Positions 1 to 12,626 of a stretch of 64,000 bases of DNA are shown here, piece after piece. The notes beneath the pieces were generated by a model. That model was not told the origin of the DNA. It did not search any database and worked only from the letters and a program-made list of their open reading frames with translations. Origin of the DNA: Ridgeia piscesae (Eukaryota > Annelida > Polychaeta > Sabellida > Siboglinidae); NCBI GenBank assembly GCA_025642075.2, contig JAODUO010000064.1, positions 303,501 to 367,500 on the forward strand. The letters are read 5' to 3'. Numbering within the stretch: the first letter of the stretch is position 1; each line of letters opens with the position of its first letter. The translations under genes were made by a program, and so were the position numbers.

Positions 1-1171
1 TGTGACTAGACGTAAGCGTCATTCCATCTGACTGAAAGCAACTGGGTACACACTCGTTCTTCACTCTAGTCGACATCAGTACATAGTCAGCTTGAAATAT
101 ATCACCACGTCGCAAATATCAATCGACGATCTGACACATTCGCAGGTAGGTAACACGTAGACTAATCTCTTGCTTACAAGGGGCGACGTTGAACGTGTCC
201 ATACACAATTGGCATGTTATTCTAGAGTAGCTGTTTCCACCAGACAGAACAAGTGTAGTTATGGCAGAGGCATAGCCGAGGGTGGAGGTGGGGCCATGCC
301 TCCCTTCCAATCCCGAACAAATTACGAGGATAGATGTCTGACGACCGATAACTGGCTCCATAAAGTGACAATGTACAGAGGATATAAAAATATCTGTGCA
401 GGACTTCCCATCCCAGTCCTACCCTTTGGTAAATCAAGTGTCATAATTCCCTAGTAGATCAAAACAAGGATACAAAAGTAATTTTTACTAACTATGTTTT
501 GCTAATGTTTACTTTGACTAAGGTCAAGTTGCGCCCTGTAGCCAAAGCAATGTATCTAATCGGTTTCCACTGGGTAATTGGACCTTCCTACCGTGAATTT
601 GTTTACTAAGCAGCAACTTTGCACGTTAATTACTGTTTCGTAAGAGTAAGTGATTAAGTGTTGGTATTTGTCTTGTTTCTTGCTCTTGTTCCATTAAAGT
701 AGAGACATGTGGCTATACACAATGGCCGAGTAACAAGACTAGACTAAATGAAGTCGGCCTACTTGTATGAGACGTATTGTTTGATGAAAACTGTGCTGTC
801 ATTACAGAGCCAATCGATGATATTAAGGCACTGACTCACCCACTCACTCACTCATTCTCTCACTCACATATCCACCCAATTATTCAGTCGCACACTCACC
901 CACTCACCCAAGTACTCAGTCGCACACTCGCTTACTCGAATACCACAGCTAGGTCTATTCAAAGTGTTACATTGAGGAGTACAAGTAATGTAGAGACATA
1001 TGTTTTCATGTATTTTATATTGCTATTATTTTAATTTTTGCTAGCCGATGTCGGAAGGGACAGCGTATTACTTAGCAAAGCGACTATTCGTGCAGAGTGT
1101 ACTGCATTTAGGAGAGTGATAATGCTCTCGATGATCCAGAAGTCGGCGGCAATGTTGTCATTGATCCATAT

Positions 1172-1186
1172 TATATATATACATAT

Positions 1187-1239
<53 letters not shown>

Positions 1240-1250
1240 TATAATATATA
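1172..1250. repeat. (AT)n microsatellite
   Basis: Nearly pure alternating AT with a few at/aa interruptions. Confidence 0.97.
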
Positions 1251-1298
1251 TAATGGCATTCTGGATCATGACTGTATCTACACATCCTAATCTAAGTA

Positions 1299-1300
<2 letters not shown>

Positions 1301-1352
<52 letters not shown>
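1301..1352. repeat. (AT)n microsatellite
   Basis: Pure AT alternation running straight into the adjacent (CA)n tract. Confidence 0.97.
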
Positions 1353-1563
<211 letters not shown>

Positions 1564-1849
1564 GTATTTGATCCAGCAATTGGCAGCAATGCTATAGATG
1601 ACTCAGCAGTCGACAGCAAATCAGTTGATTATCCAGTAGTCAGCAGCAATGCTGTCAATGATCCAGCATGTGGCTGCAAGGTGTCTTTATAAGTAAGTGT
1701 TGACCGCTGCTCAGGGTCACTCAGCTCTGTGTGTGAGTGCGTCCTTTAGTCACTGTTGGATTAAGTGTAAAAAAAGGATTTCATGCATTATTTGCTGACT
1801 GACTTAATACTTCCCAAGGAAGACTGAACATTTTTCGATTGAACAAGTT

Positions 1850-2190
1850 AAGTGTAACCTTATCCAACCGACGTCAACGAGCACAGAACTCGGCCATACG
1901 ACGCGTCAACCGACTCAGACGGCGAGAACACGTAGCACCTTTCATGAATATCTGCGTTGGCTGCCAATCAGAATACGAAATCTATTCTAGGTAACACACC
2001 TACGAATTTACAGTCGTGCATTCATCTGACTATGATCACCTCAACTCTGCTATTAACACACAAAGTGCCCACGCGTGCTATACTAATTTTGGCACAGTTG
2101 TTTCTCCCCGTGCCAAGGCACATTCGTTGTGGTTGGATGGTTGAGTGGCCAATCGTATTCTTCGCTGATTTTATATTACGGTAATACAAG
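1850..2190 (+). mobile_element. Decayed LINE 3' coding relic (L2/Rex-like)
   Basis: The three plus-strand frames together preserve the C-terminal signature of L2/Rex-type LINE ORF2. There is a QNSA-like stretch, then VNRLRRREHV, a WLPIRI-like motif and LLLTHKV. The related copy at 18080-18350 keeps NSAARLVNRFKRREHV. Frames are shifted and stops are frequent, so the element is dead. Assignment rests on the family motif RREHITPVLxxLHWLP. Confidence 0.5.
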
Positions 2191-2419
2191 TGACAAGCCA
2201 TTCAATCTGTTGAGCCCATGACACTGATTTAATCAATGTTGAAAGAGGAATGTGCGTAGATTACAATCAGGAAGTAGTTAGTGGCTACGTTCTATTGACA
2301 TTGACAGCTGTCTGGCCAGGGCGAGTTACACCTACGTTGAGGCTTTATTATTTACAAAAATATTTTAATACCCATCAAAATGTTTATCAAGTTGGAAGGA
2401 TGTTATTCAAGTAAACTTT

Positions 2420-2516
2420 TCAGTCACCATCGGCGGCCTTCACCAGGAATCACCTAGCGAGCAGTAACAATTCAGTTCCTGATGAAGGCCGCTGATGGTG
2501 GCTGAAACGTCGGTGT
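2420..2516. repeat. Imperfect palindrome of about 33-bp arms
   Basis: The left arm (about 2420-2453) and right arm (about 2474-2508) are reverse complements with few mismatches, separated by a short spacer. The right arm contains the hammerhead-like motif described in the next entry. The left arm is a mutated reverse copy of it. The same palindrome is present at 21350-21450. Confidence 0.85.
2477..2516 (+). ncRNA. Minimal hammerhead-ribozyme-like motif
   Basis: The core is CTGATGA (2479-2485), then a possible 4-bp stem II (ggcc pairing with ggct around a 9-nt loop), then GAAAC (2504-2508) directly followed by GTC (2509-2511). Minimal hammerhead motifs with almost no helix III are known in Penelope-like retroelements and are thought to act as dimers. 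Here stem I is only about two pairs. Activity is not shown, and no Penelope reverse transcriptase is visible nearby. Confidence 0.5.
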
Positions 2517-3212
2517 GAGTAGAAATTACTAGTTGTGTAATAATAAATATTGCTTGAATATTTTAATACCGAATTAGTTATTTATTTATAGATTCATTTC
2601 ATTTAATTTTGCAAAATTACTCGTTGCAAATTAACGCGAGATAAAATAGATTCTGTGCCATGTTTTGATAGCAAGCGCAAATTACGTGACCATATTCCGT
2701 GACAGTGATATAAACAAACGCATTTTTGTAATGTATTATACGAAATTTTAAGCAACTCATCACAATGATCACCATCACTGTTAAACAACAGACTGTGGCA
2801 TTTATGCCATGAATGATTTTGCGCTTCGATGCACATTGATGGTTTTACATTTGTGGCGCATGCGCAGAAACTTCACCCGGATAGTTTGTAACGCCCGGAA
2901 AAAGGTAAGCGCGATAGCGTCTTGTGCGTGAGCGCGCAGCATATTGCTGGGAACATTGAAACAATGGAACATTTCAGACCACGATTATTTTACAAACTAA
3001 GCAAGTGACCTGCTATAATTTATGTATGCGTGTAGGCTGGAAACACTTGGGTTGGGTTTGTTGAGTGGAGGGATTCATATGTTGGACATTTCATATGTGG
3101 TCTATTTTCAATGTTAATAATAATGCCAACAGTACATTGGGTAGATTTTAGTTTCAACAATTTGAGGTTTGGTCACATTCCACTTCCAGTGCAGACGATT
3201 GTGGAAACGTCT

Positions 3213-3337
<125 letters not shown>

Positions 3338-3397
3338 GATTACCAATCGTTTATCTGGACAAATGTGATTTCTCTAGTTAACAAGCTAAGTAACTCA

Positions 3398-3725
3398 GCT
3401 GAAAAGACCGTTAAAAATCTGGCTAACTAGTAGGGGAATCTTGGATTCGATTCGCTGACTAACAGGCAGCCAGTGCAACCAATGCAAAAATGAACACAGC
3501 TGGTGCGATATGATTTCCTGCGAATGTTTAGTGCGGGTCCCATTAATGTGCTGCTCTGTCATTATCTGGACCATCTGCAGCCATTGCACCAACGTCTTGG
3601 GCATACGATAAAGTAGGGCTTTGCCGTAAACCATGTGAGCCATGATTAAGGCGTGGACTATTGTGTCACATGTTGCATTAGGGGGACTTTTTGTAGTACT
3701 GGCGACGCTGTGATATGGCAGTATG
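3398..3725 (-). mobile_element. LINE ORF2 C-terminal fragment (L2/Rex-like)
   Basis: Read on the minus strand, one frame is open across the fragment. It gives the LINE signature in order: IVHALI, KALLYRMPKTLVQ, a TRTKHSQEI-like stretch, and LHWLPVSQRIESKI. These match the region downstream of the reverse transcriptase core in L2/Rex elements (YGLPK, QN.AARL, LHWLPVxxRI.FKI). It abuts the end of duplicated copy A. The element is truncated at both ends and has no function of its own. Confidence 0.75.
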
Positions 3726-3755
3726 CCACACAACAAACACGGCTTATTATGACAA

Positions 3756-3876
<121 letters not shown>

Positions 3877-3897
3877 TAATAGCTATATTTATATGTG

Positions 3898-4139
3898 CAG
3901 ACTGGACTAAATGCACTCAGTTGATTGAAAACAAATGTTTCGGAAACAAAATGTAATGATCAAAAGGTGCCAATTAGCTGAATATTTACACACATTTACA
4001 CATGCATCTACTTATTTCGTACATGTACTTAACACAGACAAACAAAACATATGAGAAACAGTAACCTAGAGATCTGCTATTCATGTGACATATGAATTCG
4101 CGTTTCCATTTGGCGTACGGTCACTGTATATTGTATTAC

Positions 4140-4218
<79 letters not shown>

Positions 4219-4346
4219 GTACGAAATAAGTAGATGCATGTGTAAGTGTGTGTAAATATTCAGCCAATTGGCACCCTTTGATCATTACATTTTGTTTCAG
4301 AAACATTTGTTTTCAATCAACTGAGTGCATTTAGTCCAGTCTGCAC
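3898..4346. mobile_element. Foldback/MITE-like element with (AT)n centre
   Basis: Bases 3898-4025 and 4218-4346 are inverted copies of about 128 bp. Both contain, in opposite orientation, ctggactaaatgcactcagt and acgaaataagtagatgcatg. The interior of about 190 bp holds an (AT)n tract at 4141-4216. There is no coding sequence, so this looks like a non-autonomous foldback element. Confidence 0.8.
4141..4216. repeat. (AT)n microsatellite inside the foldback
   Basis: Pure AT between the two inverted arms. Confidence 0.95.
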
Positions 4347-4454
4347 AATAAATAAGCCGTGAATCTGTATATTTCATACAAACCGCTAAATGCAATGCCT
4401 AGGTTCCTACTTATTTTCCTTGTTGCATAAAACAATATTGTCAAAGTAGACATA

Positions 4455-5728
4455 CTACTACTAATAATAGTAATAATATATTTTATTTATTACAGCGCCA
4501 CATCCAATTTCAAATTGTTCGTGGCGCTTCACATCCTAAAATAAAAATACACACCACAAGAAAAACACATAAACATAAAAGTGACATATATAAACAATTA
4601 TAAATATATTACAAATATCAATATAAATAGAATAACACGAATTATTTAAGCTGAATAAATGTACATATGTATAATAAATTTATAAATAGGTTTAATAAAA
4701 TATGGATAAAAGTACACAAACATTAAACTAAGCCGCGAGAACAGTAAGAAGAAATGTGTCTTTAGGCGTGCCTTGAAGGTGGCTAAACAGGCAGACGTCT
4801 TAATGTTATTAGGTAGAACGTTCCATAAGGTCGCTGCTGCGACCACGAATGAGTTGTCTCCAGCTTTCACGTGTGTCCGCACAACCGTTAATAAGTTATT
4901 GTTCGCAGAACGCAATGCTCTCGCAGGTTTGTATGGACACACAAGGGTTCTGATAGGTATTTTGGGGCATCGCCGTGCACAGTTTTGTAAGTAAATACAA
5001 ATTTAAACTCGATCCTATGTGGTACAGGCAGCCAATGAAAAATACATAACAGAGGCATGGCGCTATCACTCTGTGGGCGACGTACTAATATTAGCCTGGC
5101 GGCCAAGTTGTGTATTCTCTTGTAACCCTGGTGGATACGATACTTATAGTCACCAGAGGGCACTGGGGTATAATCCCACGTCCAGCTGGTCAAGCTGGAC
5201 AACTGCTGGGGCGCAGTTTGCCCTGGGCCAGCGACCGGTCAACACTAGAATCGGGACCCAGTAATTGTAACCCATTATCACCAGCGGCCTGAGAAACGGG
5301 TTTGCCTGCAATTGGCGCGAGTCCACCAAGGGGTGCGTGGTTGAATAATTATAGGAGCGTGCCGTCCTCTGGGAGCTGTATACATACTCAATAAACGCGT
5401 TGAATGTACAAAGATCTGTCGTTCGACTTGCTCAGGGGCATCGCCGTGCACAGCTTTGCTCTGTGGGCGACATAACATTAGCCTGGCGGCCGAGTTGTGT
5501 ATTCTCTGAAGGCGAGCAATATTGCTTACAGAACTGCCGTATAGAAGAGAATTGCAATAATCAAGCCGTGGCGTTATAATGGCGTTCACAACACCTTCCT
5601 TAGTCGCCATTGGGAGATAACGACTCATCTTGTTGATATGGCGGAGATGAAGTGAGCACACTCTGACAATGCTCGAACCTTGTTTCTTAAAATCAAGGTG
5701 GCGACCAATGACAACACCAAGGTTACGA
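4455..5728 (-). mobile_element. LINE fragments (L2/Rex-like), 3' end of ORF2 and UTR
   Basis: The minus strand from 5728 reads RNLGVVI, DFKKQ, HLRHINKM, AIITPRLDYCNSLLYG and IHNSAARLML, then after an interruption IHNLAARLILVRRP, FHWLPVPHRIEFKF and YKTVHGDAPKYL. A last frame gives GDNSFVVAAATLWNVLPNNI. This is the normal order for the ORF2 C-terminus. The 3' UTR ends near 4455 in an ATT-rich tail. The stretch from the gggcatcgccgtgcacag block to tattctct occurs twice (4963-5119 and 5432-5505), so two overlapping fragments flank a roughly 310-bp insert. Confidence 0.8.
5120..5432 (+). mobile_element. Possible solo LTR between LINE fragments
   Basis: The insert begins tgtaaccctgg and shows no LINE similarity. 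Near its right end it has aataaa followed about 10-40 bp later by a region resembling an R/U5 end. That layout would suit a solo LTR. I cannot show a clean target-site duplication or a TG..CA boundary, so this remains tentative. Confidence 0.3.
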
Positions 5729-7388
5729 ACAAATCATTAATACATTTTTATTTAAATAAAAATGTAAGTTCTACATTTACTTTTGAACATATTGATGAAC
5801 AAACTGTGAGGAAAACTATAAACAACCTTCCCACAAAAATCAGCTGTGGATTTGATCGTATCTCAACAAAACTACTCAAAGTAATTTAACCTGTAATTTT
5901 AACATCATTACCATTGTTAATAAACCAAGTTTTATACTCTGGTGTATTCCCTGATAAACTGAAAATTGCTAAAATTATTCCTATATTTAAGAAAGATGAT
6001 TCATTATTATTTAAAAAAACTACAGACCAATCTCTCTTATTCCTACCATTTCTAAAGTATTTGAAAAACGTATTTTTATACAATTATATTCATATTTCAA
6101 AGAAACGAATTATCTAAATGATAATGATAATCAGTATGGTTTTAGAGCTAATTATTCAACAGAATACGTTGAGATTGAGCTAATTGGTAGAATTGTGACC
6201 AATATGAATACAAATGATATATCAATTAATGTATTGCTTGACCTATCAAAGGCATTTGACACTATTGACCATAACATTTTACAAAACAAATTAGCATACT
6301 ATAGCCTAAATGGCTCAACCTTGCAAATGTTCAAAAGTTACTTACAAAACAGAAAACAATATACTGTAATTGAACAAATAAACTCAGACATCTTACCTAT
6401 AACAATCGGTGTCCCATAAGGTTCTGTCTTAGGACCACTATTGTTTAGTATTTATATAAACGATTTTTCACAATCGAGTCAATTATTTAATTTTGTTATG
6501 TATGCCGATGACACTACCTTATCTACCTCTTTAAATGCTCTGACCGAAACGACACTCGATAATGAAAGTACAGAAACCATAATAAATGAAGAACTCTGTA
6601 AAATTAATGAATGGCTAAATATTAATAAATTATTATTAAATAAATGCAAAACTAAATATATGGTTTTCCATACGCCTAATAAACGTATACAAGCTCTCAC
6701 ACTTACAATAGATGATGTATATATTGAAAGAGTAGATGAGTATAATTTTCTAGGTTTGACTTTAGACACTAATCTAAATTGGAGAAGACACACGGAGAAA
6801 ATATCAAATAAGTGTTCAAAAACAATTGGCGTATTAAATCGATTAAAATATGTATTACCATTAGACATAAAAGTGTCATTATATAACACCTTAATATTAT
6901 CACATATAAATTATTGTATTGTGACTTGGGGATGTCAAAGAAATATAATTACAAGCATCCAAAAAAGGTTATGCGAATAATAATCTTAAATACATATATT
7001 TCACATACAGAACCACTTAAAAACTCTTAAACTACTGAAAATAGAATATATGTTAAAGTTACAAGAATTAAAATTTTATTTTAAATATATTCATAAACAA
7101 TTACCTTCGTATTTACTAAACTGGCAAATTATACCAAGTATTAATATACACAATTATAATACTCGTGCAAAAGATAATATACATACTTTTAGAGCTAAAC
7201 ATGAATTTGCAATGAAATGTCTCAGACACAGCCTCCCACATACTATAAATGAGACCACTGATGCAATTAAAAACAAAATATACACTCACAGCTTGCATGG
7301 CTTTATAATTTATATAAAAACATGTTTGCTAAATAACTACAGTGATATCTGTACTCCATCAAATTGTTACATATGTCAACTAAATTAA
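5729..7388 (+). mobile_element. Jockey-superfamily-like LINE, 5'-truncated and broken
   Basis: The reading frames in order cover the ORF2 region just before RT (PTKISCGFDRISTKLLK), then FPDKLKIAKIIPIFKKDD, then RT with LLDLSKAFDTIDHNIL, VP-stop-GSVLGPLLFSIYINDF and FVMYADDTTL. The C-terminal domain follows with YNTRAKDNIH and CYICQLN. The Gln of the conserved VPQGS motif is a stop (taa at 6418-6420), and there are further stops and shifts at 5889, 6117 and 6980. It lacks the endonuclease, ORF1 and the 5' end. The clade (Daphne/Crack-like) is inferred from the RT pattern. The element is inactive. Confidence 0.85.
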
Positions 7389-8339
7389 TAAATACAACAT
7401 ATGTTAATGTTCATTAGCCCATCTCCACACCACATCACACTTTCTTACTTAAAGCTAACACTCCCAAATAAACATATCAGTTAGACATCTTGTATATTAA
7501 GGACCATACTACTTTATACCATGAAATTATGGTGGCTCCTATGACAGCGACATTATTGTCTTAATAGGAGCTGCTGACCCCAGTTTGTAAATGTTATATG
7601 ATTGTGGATTTAATTTTTTAATTTTGGTACAACAAGAATTACTATAAGTGCACACATTTGTATGTAGAAAAGACTTATAATAGTATGTGAACATGATATA
7701 ATATGTGAGTATGTATGCTTGTAGCAATGTGCTAATGAAATTGATGTACTTTAAACAAATTCTATACCTACTTGGGGTTATATATATTATGGCTATGATT
7801 ATAGTTATCTTGAGGCAGTAATCGTGGCAGCTCCTACACGTATAATACTACCACCAACAAGCGCAGTGGCCACGGCAGTCTTCGGTGTTGTTGTTATTCA
7901 TACACATGTAGTTAGATGCCATCCACATATTGACAACATGGCGGGAAAATTGGTGGATGTAGAGGTTTGAAATTGGTGGTGTATAAAATTTGAAAAACAA
8001 GCGGAAATATTGATTGATAAGTATTATTCTTGTGTTAAGGTTATTCATAAAGTGGTACTGGATATATATTGAGTAGTAGTTTTGGTTAAAGTTTGTTAGT
8101 TAACAGTATTTTTGAACAGATTAGTATAGTGGGTGATAAAAGGGTAATCTAGGCTTCGACAAATTGTAAACAAGATTGAGCAAATCTCTTTATTTGATAT
8201 AGTATATAAGAGATAAAGCAATAAGAGTAACAACTACATATGTAAGATAAAACTGTGAATAGGTATCATTGTTATTAAAAATAAACAAGCGTTTTAGTAG
8301 GAAACCCTTGTTTGTTTATATAGGTAGTGTCCAACGTTT
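7389..8339. other. No gene seen: LINE 3' UTR and unassigned DNA
   Basis: The first 350 bp or so is AT-rich and probably the 3' UTR of the preceding LINE. The rest up to the CR1 element shows no repeat, RNA gene or coding pattern that I recognise. Confidence 0.5.
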
Positions 8340-8506
8340 CCGCTAGGGAACGATACCAGTACAGACTAAACTTATTGTTCATGGTAGTATAGGTAGTAAG
8401 TTGTTTATAACATAAAGTGTGCTGCAGTTGCTGTACACAATAAACAAACAGTCTTTCTAAAGACTAAGTTGGTTTAAACTAAGAGTTGATTTTGACAAAT
8501 CGTAAT

Positions 8507-9567
8507 ATGGCACCTGGCAAGCGGCAAGTGAAGGCAAGGAGGCACTTGGTGTGTAACCACTGCCACAGCTTGGTGGATTTTGCCGTATCGGGGTGCGGAA
8601 AAACTTGGTCAGAGACAACGGAGGAAGGGTTTACGTTCCAATGTTTAGGGTGTTGGAAAGTGGACTGTCTGACAGCAGAGTTAGCTAGGCTAACGGATAT
8701 TGTGAAGGGGATGCAGAGTGGTGGGAGGGTGATTGCAAGAACAACAAATGGAGAAAGAACAACAGGAAACATGACATGCAGGAAGGTGACAGGGGAGAAA
8801 GTGACAGTAGAAAAGGAGGGACAGGAGATGAGAGAAGTAGATGCGACAGGAGGTAAGACGAATGGAAGAAAGGAAGTGAGTGGTGATGTGACCAAACGTA
8901 AGTCAATAACAAGGACGATGACAGGAAGAAAAGAGACCGGAAAGAAAGGAACAACAGAGAAAGCGGCAGGGGGAAAAGTCAGCAACCAGGGAGATGCAAA
9001 ACGGAGGAGCTACTCTGAAGCAGTGATCGAGGGGGCATTGAGAACAGAAAGGGTATTTATGGGAGACTCCATTTTGCGAAAGACAGACAGGACATTAAGC
9101 AAAGGAGAAGACGTTGTTGTTTGTCTTCCGGGGGCTAGGATAGAGCATGTGACTGAACGGGTAGAGAACGTATTGGGGCATGGCCAAGGGGGTCTATATT
9201 AGTACATGTAGGGACGAACAATGCAGACAGGGATGGAACAACCAGGATAGTAAAGAGATAGAGAGAGTTGGTAGAGACACTGAAGAAGACGAGAGTTGAA
9301 CAGATCATACTCTCAGGAATCTTGCCAGTGATGAGGGGAAGGGGAACAACATTTAGAAATTGCAAGAGGATGGCAATTAACGGACTATTAGAGCAGATGT
9401 GTGAAGAAGAAGGAGTTGGATTTGTAGATTTGTGGGGATATTTTGTTGGTAAAGAAGACATGTTTATGAGAGATGGCCTCCATCTAAGTGGAAAGGGCGC
9501 AGCAGTGTTCTCCGAGAACCTTCTTCGATCGATGAATAATGGAACAGGTTGCAACTTTTTAAACTAG
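8507..9567 (+). pseudogene. CR1 ORF1: zinc-finger-like and SGNH esterase
   Basis: ORF1 products of CR1 elements bind the element RNA, and some carry a PHD-like finger and an esterase. The ATG at 8507 opens a frame with Cys pairs CNHC and CLGC about 40 residues apart. A Lys/Arg/Thr-rich linker of about 110 residues follows. The esterase has block I MGDSIL (near 9060), block III HVGTNN (about 9205-9222) and the catalytic Asp/His block MRDGLHLSGKG (about 9468-9500). The frame breaks at the G-run 9187-9192, and a TAG lies near 9258. The protein is therefore interrupted within the esterase domain. Confidence 0.8.
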
Positions 9568-12411
9568 TTTCGCAGGGGAGATACACAGAGAAGCCAAATA
9601 CTAGAGGCATAGATAAAGATAGCAAAAAGACATCAGCAAAGAACAGCCTGGAAAGCCCTACGGAATTTGGTTATAAATGTGTTTGTTTAAATGCAAGGAG
9701 CATAGTAAACAAAAGAAATGAACTAAACATTATGGTAGAAGATATTGACCCTCACATAATAGGTATAACTGAATCTTGGGCCACACCCGATATATCAGAT
9801 GCCGAATTAGGAATGGCAGGGTATGTAATGTTTAGGAAAGATAGATTGGGAAGAAGGGGAGGCGGAGTTATTTTATATATTAAAGAATCCATCCAAGCTT
9901 ATGAAATAAAATTAGAAAAGAAGCAGAATGTGAAGAAGCTGTCTGGTGTAACATAGTTACAGGAAAGTCAACATTAACTGTTGGGTTAGTGTATCGGAGT
10001 CCAAACATAAGCATGGAAGAGAATGAAAAAATACATAACGCTATCAAAGAAGTGAGTAAACGGGACTGTATTATTATGGGGGATTTTAACCATGGGCATA
10101 TACAGTGGACATCTCTACAGAGTACCGGGAGAGAGGATCAAGAGTTTTTAAATTTAGTACAAGATAGTTTCCTTTCTCAACATGTGTTAGAAGCAACCAG
10201 GGGCGAGAACGTGTTAGACATAGTATTGAGCTCACAGAAGGAATTTGTTGATAATGTCAAGATATGTGAGCCACTGGGGTGTAGTGATCACAACCAGATA
10301 CATTTTATCATCAAAGTAAAGGGAGAACGGAATAGAAAAATAAGGTACAGGAAATTTTTTCACAAAGGAAGATATAAGGACATGAGGGAATATTTAGCAA
10401 AGATAGACTGGAATAACACACTGAAGAATAAGACAGCAATAGAATGCTGGAATATTTTAAAGAGTGAAATTGACTGCGTCGTTGAAAAATTTGTCCCCTT
10501 GAAAAAACAGGGGAAACGGTCAAAGAAGAAACACTTATCGAAGGAAGCCATTAGAAAAATCAAGTACAAGCAAATGATGTGGAAGACATATAGACATACC
10601 GGAAGTGAAGAAGACTATAGCATTTATAAAGAAGCACTTAATCAAGCTACAGCTGAAATTAGAAATTCAAAGAGAAGCTACGAACAAAAAATAGCTTTTA
10701 ATATAAAACATGACAGCAAGAGTTTTTATGCGTATGTTCGAAGTAAACAGAAAGTTCAGGATAAGGTCGGTCCTCTAGAAGGTAGTGATGGAAACATAAT
10801 AACAGAGGGATTCTTAATGGCAGAAAACCTAAATGAGTACTTTAGTTCGGTGTTTACCAGGGAAGATATTAGTATATTACCAGTACTTGAGACTAAGTTC
10901 GAAGGGAGAGAGTTTGACTATTTAGGACAACTAATTGTAACCCCAACAATGGTAGCTATGAAAATAAGAGATATGAAGGATAATAAATCACCTGGAGTGA
11001 ATGGGATTCCTCCCAAATTACTATTGGAAATTGTAGAACAAATCAGCATACCGCTTGCAACAGTGTTCAATTTGTCATTAGAGGAGGGAATAGTTCCGTT
11101 AGAACATTATACCATTATTTAACAAAAGGTTCGAGAAACAAGTCAGAGAACTATAGACCAGTGAGTTTAACATCGGTGATTTGCAAACTATTAGAAAGAC
11201 TAATTAAAGATCACCTGGTTGATTTTCTTGTTAAAAATAAATTGATAAACCCATCTCAACATGGGTTTTTAAAAGCGAGGTCATGCTTAACAAATATGTT
11301 ATGTTTTTTGGAAGATGTCACAAAGTGGCTAGATGAGGGATCACCAGTAGATATAATCTACTTAGATTTTAAAAAAGCCTTTGACAAAGTGCCACACCAA
11401 AGACTACTACTTAAACTAAAGGCCCATGGCACAGGAAATGGAATGATCAACTGGATAGAAAAATGGCTTATTGATAGAAGACAAAGAGTAGTAGTTGATG
11501 GGGAGGTTTCAAACTGGAAAGCGGTTTTGAGTGGAGTACCACAGGGATCAGTACTGGGACCTATTTTATTCTTAATATGTATCAATGATTTGGATGATGA
11601 CATAACAAGCAAGGTGTTGAAGTTTGCGGACGACACAAAAGTGTTTAGGAAAATTAAAAGTGATGCAGATAGACAACATTTACAAGATGATCTTAATAAG
11701 TTGATAGAATGGTCTGAGAAGTGGCAAATGCTGTTTAATTTTGGAAAGTGTAAGTGCCTTCACACAGGACATGGGAATGAAGATGCACAATATACAATGG
11801 GTGATACTGTACTAAATACTACCTTAAAGGAAAAGGACTTAGGGTTAACTATTAGTGCTGACATGAAGGTATCAGAGCAGTGTGGAATTGCAGCAGCGAA
11901 GGGAAACCAAATTCTTGGATTAATTAGGCGAAATATAGTGTACAAAGAAAAAAAACTAATAATACCGCTGTATAAAACAATAGTTAGACCTCACTTAGAA
12001 TATTGTATACAAGCATGGAGGCCATATCGCAAGAAGGATATTGATATGCTAGAAAGAGTACAAAGGAGAGCAACCAAAATGATACCAAAACTCAGGAATA
12101 TTAGTTATGAAATGCGTCTAAAAGAATGTGGTTTAACAACACTAGAAACCAGAAGATTGAGAGGAGATCAGATTGAGGTGTTTAAAATATTGAATGGATA
12201 TGAATATATTGACAGAAATATTTTTTTCACAGCCAAGGAAGAGAGAAGGACTAGAGGACATGGAGTTACATGAGCAAAGAAGCAGTGTAGACTTTCACAA
12301 AGAACAGTAAACGAATGGAACAGATTATCAGCTGATTGTGTAGGTGCTAGTAGTGTTAATATATTTAAAAATAAAATCGACATATACCTAAGAAGGGCGG
12401 GGTATACTTAG
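9549..12411 (+). pseudogene. CR1 ORF2: endonuclease and reverse transcriptase
   Basis: The endonuclease begins with CVCLNARSIVNKRNEL and GITESW, and continues with IIMGDFNHGHIQW and CSDHNQIHF, the catalytic Asp/Asn/His positions of APE-type endonucleases. RT shows ENYRPVSLTSV, YLDFKKAFDKVPH, SGVPQGSVLGPILF and LKFADDTKVF. The C-terminus closes with QRTVNEWNRL and IYLRRAGYT-stop at 12411. Frame breaks lie at about 9930, 11100-11130 and 12265. ORF2 starts within a few bases of the end of ORF1. Target-primed reverse transcription would be its normal role; this copy cannot perform it. Confidence 0.88.
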
Positions 12412-12526
12412 ATAGATAGGTTGGACTCTCGATAAAGCAAATGGCTTCCTAGTCCACCTGCCATCTAGAGTTGAATCTCTAGGTGGCAATCTTGTCTTGT
12501 ATCTTGTTAAACATCTAAACAGTCCT

Positions 12527-12626
12527 CCATGCGTCGTAGAGTAGCTGATAATGCTGTAATTGTTAGATCAAAATGACAGTACAACTGCAGGTCATCAGCG
12601 TAGTGATGAATGCAAAGTCCGGTTTA
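12527..12626 (-). mobile_element. Short LINE RT fragment with YADD motif
   Basis: The minus strand reads IHHYADDLQLYCHFDL followed by ALSATLRRMEDC, which is the RT catalytic YADD region of an L2/Rex-type LINE. It is an open frame of about 33 codons, directly downstream of the CR1 tail. No flanking RT sequence remains. Confidence 0.7.

Larger units (their letters stand above)
8340..12515 (+). mobile_element. Nearly full-length CR1-clade retrotransposon, inactivated
   Basis: The order ORF1 (zinc-finger-like plus SGNH esterase), ORF2 (APE-type endonuclease, reverse transcriptase, C-terminal domain), short 3' UTR and a tail of atcttgt/ttaaa units is that of CR1 elements. The 5' boundary is uncertain. 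The 3' UTR (ccacctgccatctagagttg) recurs in truncated copies at 15536-15700 (minus) and 33790-34030 (both strands), which supports the 3' end placed here. At least four frameshifts or stops make it inactive. Confidence 0.85.
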
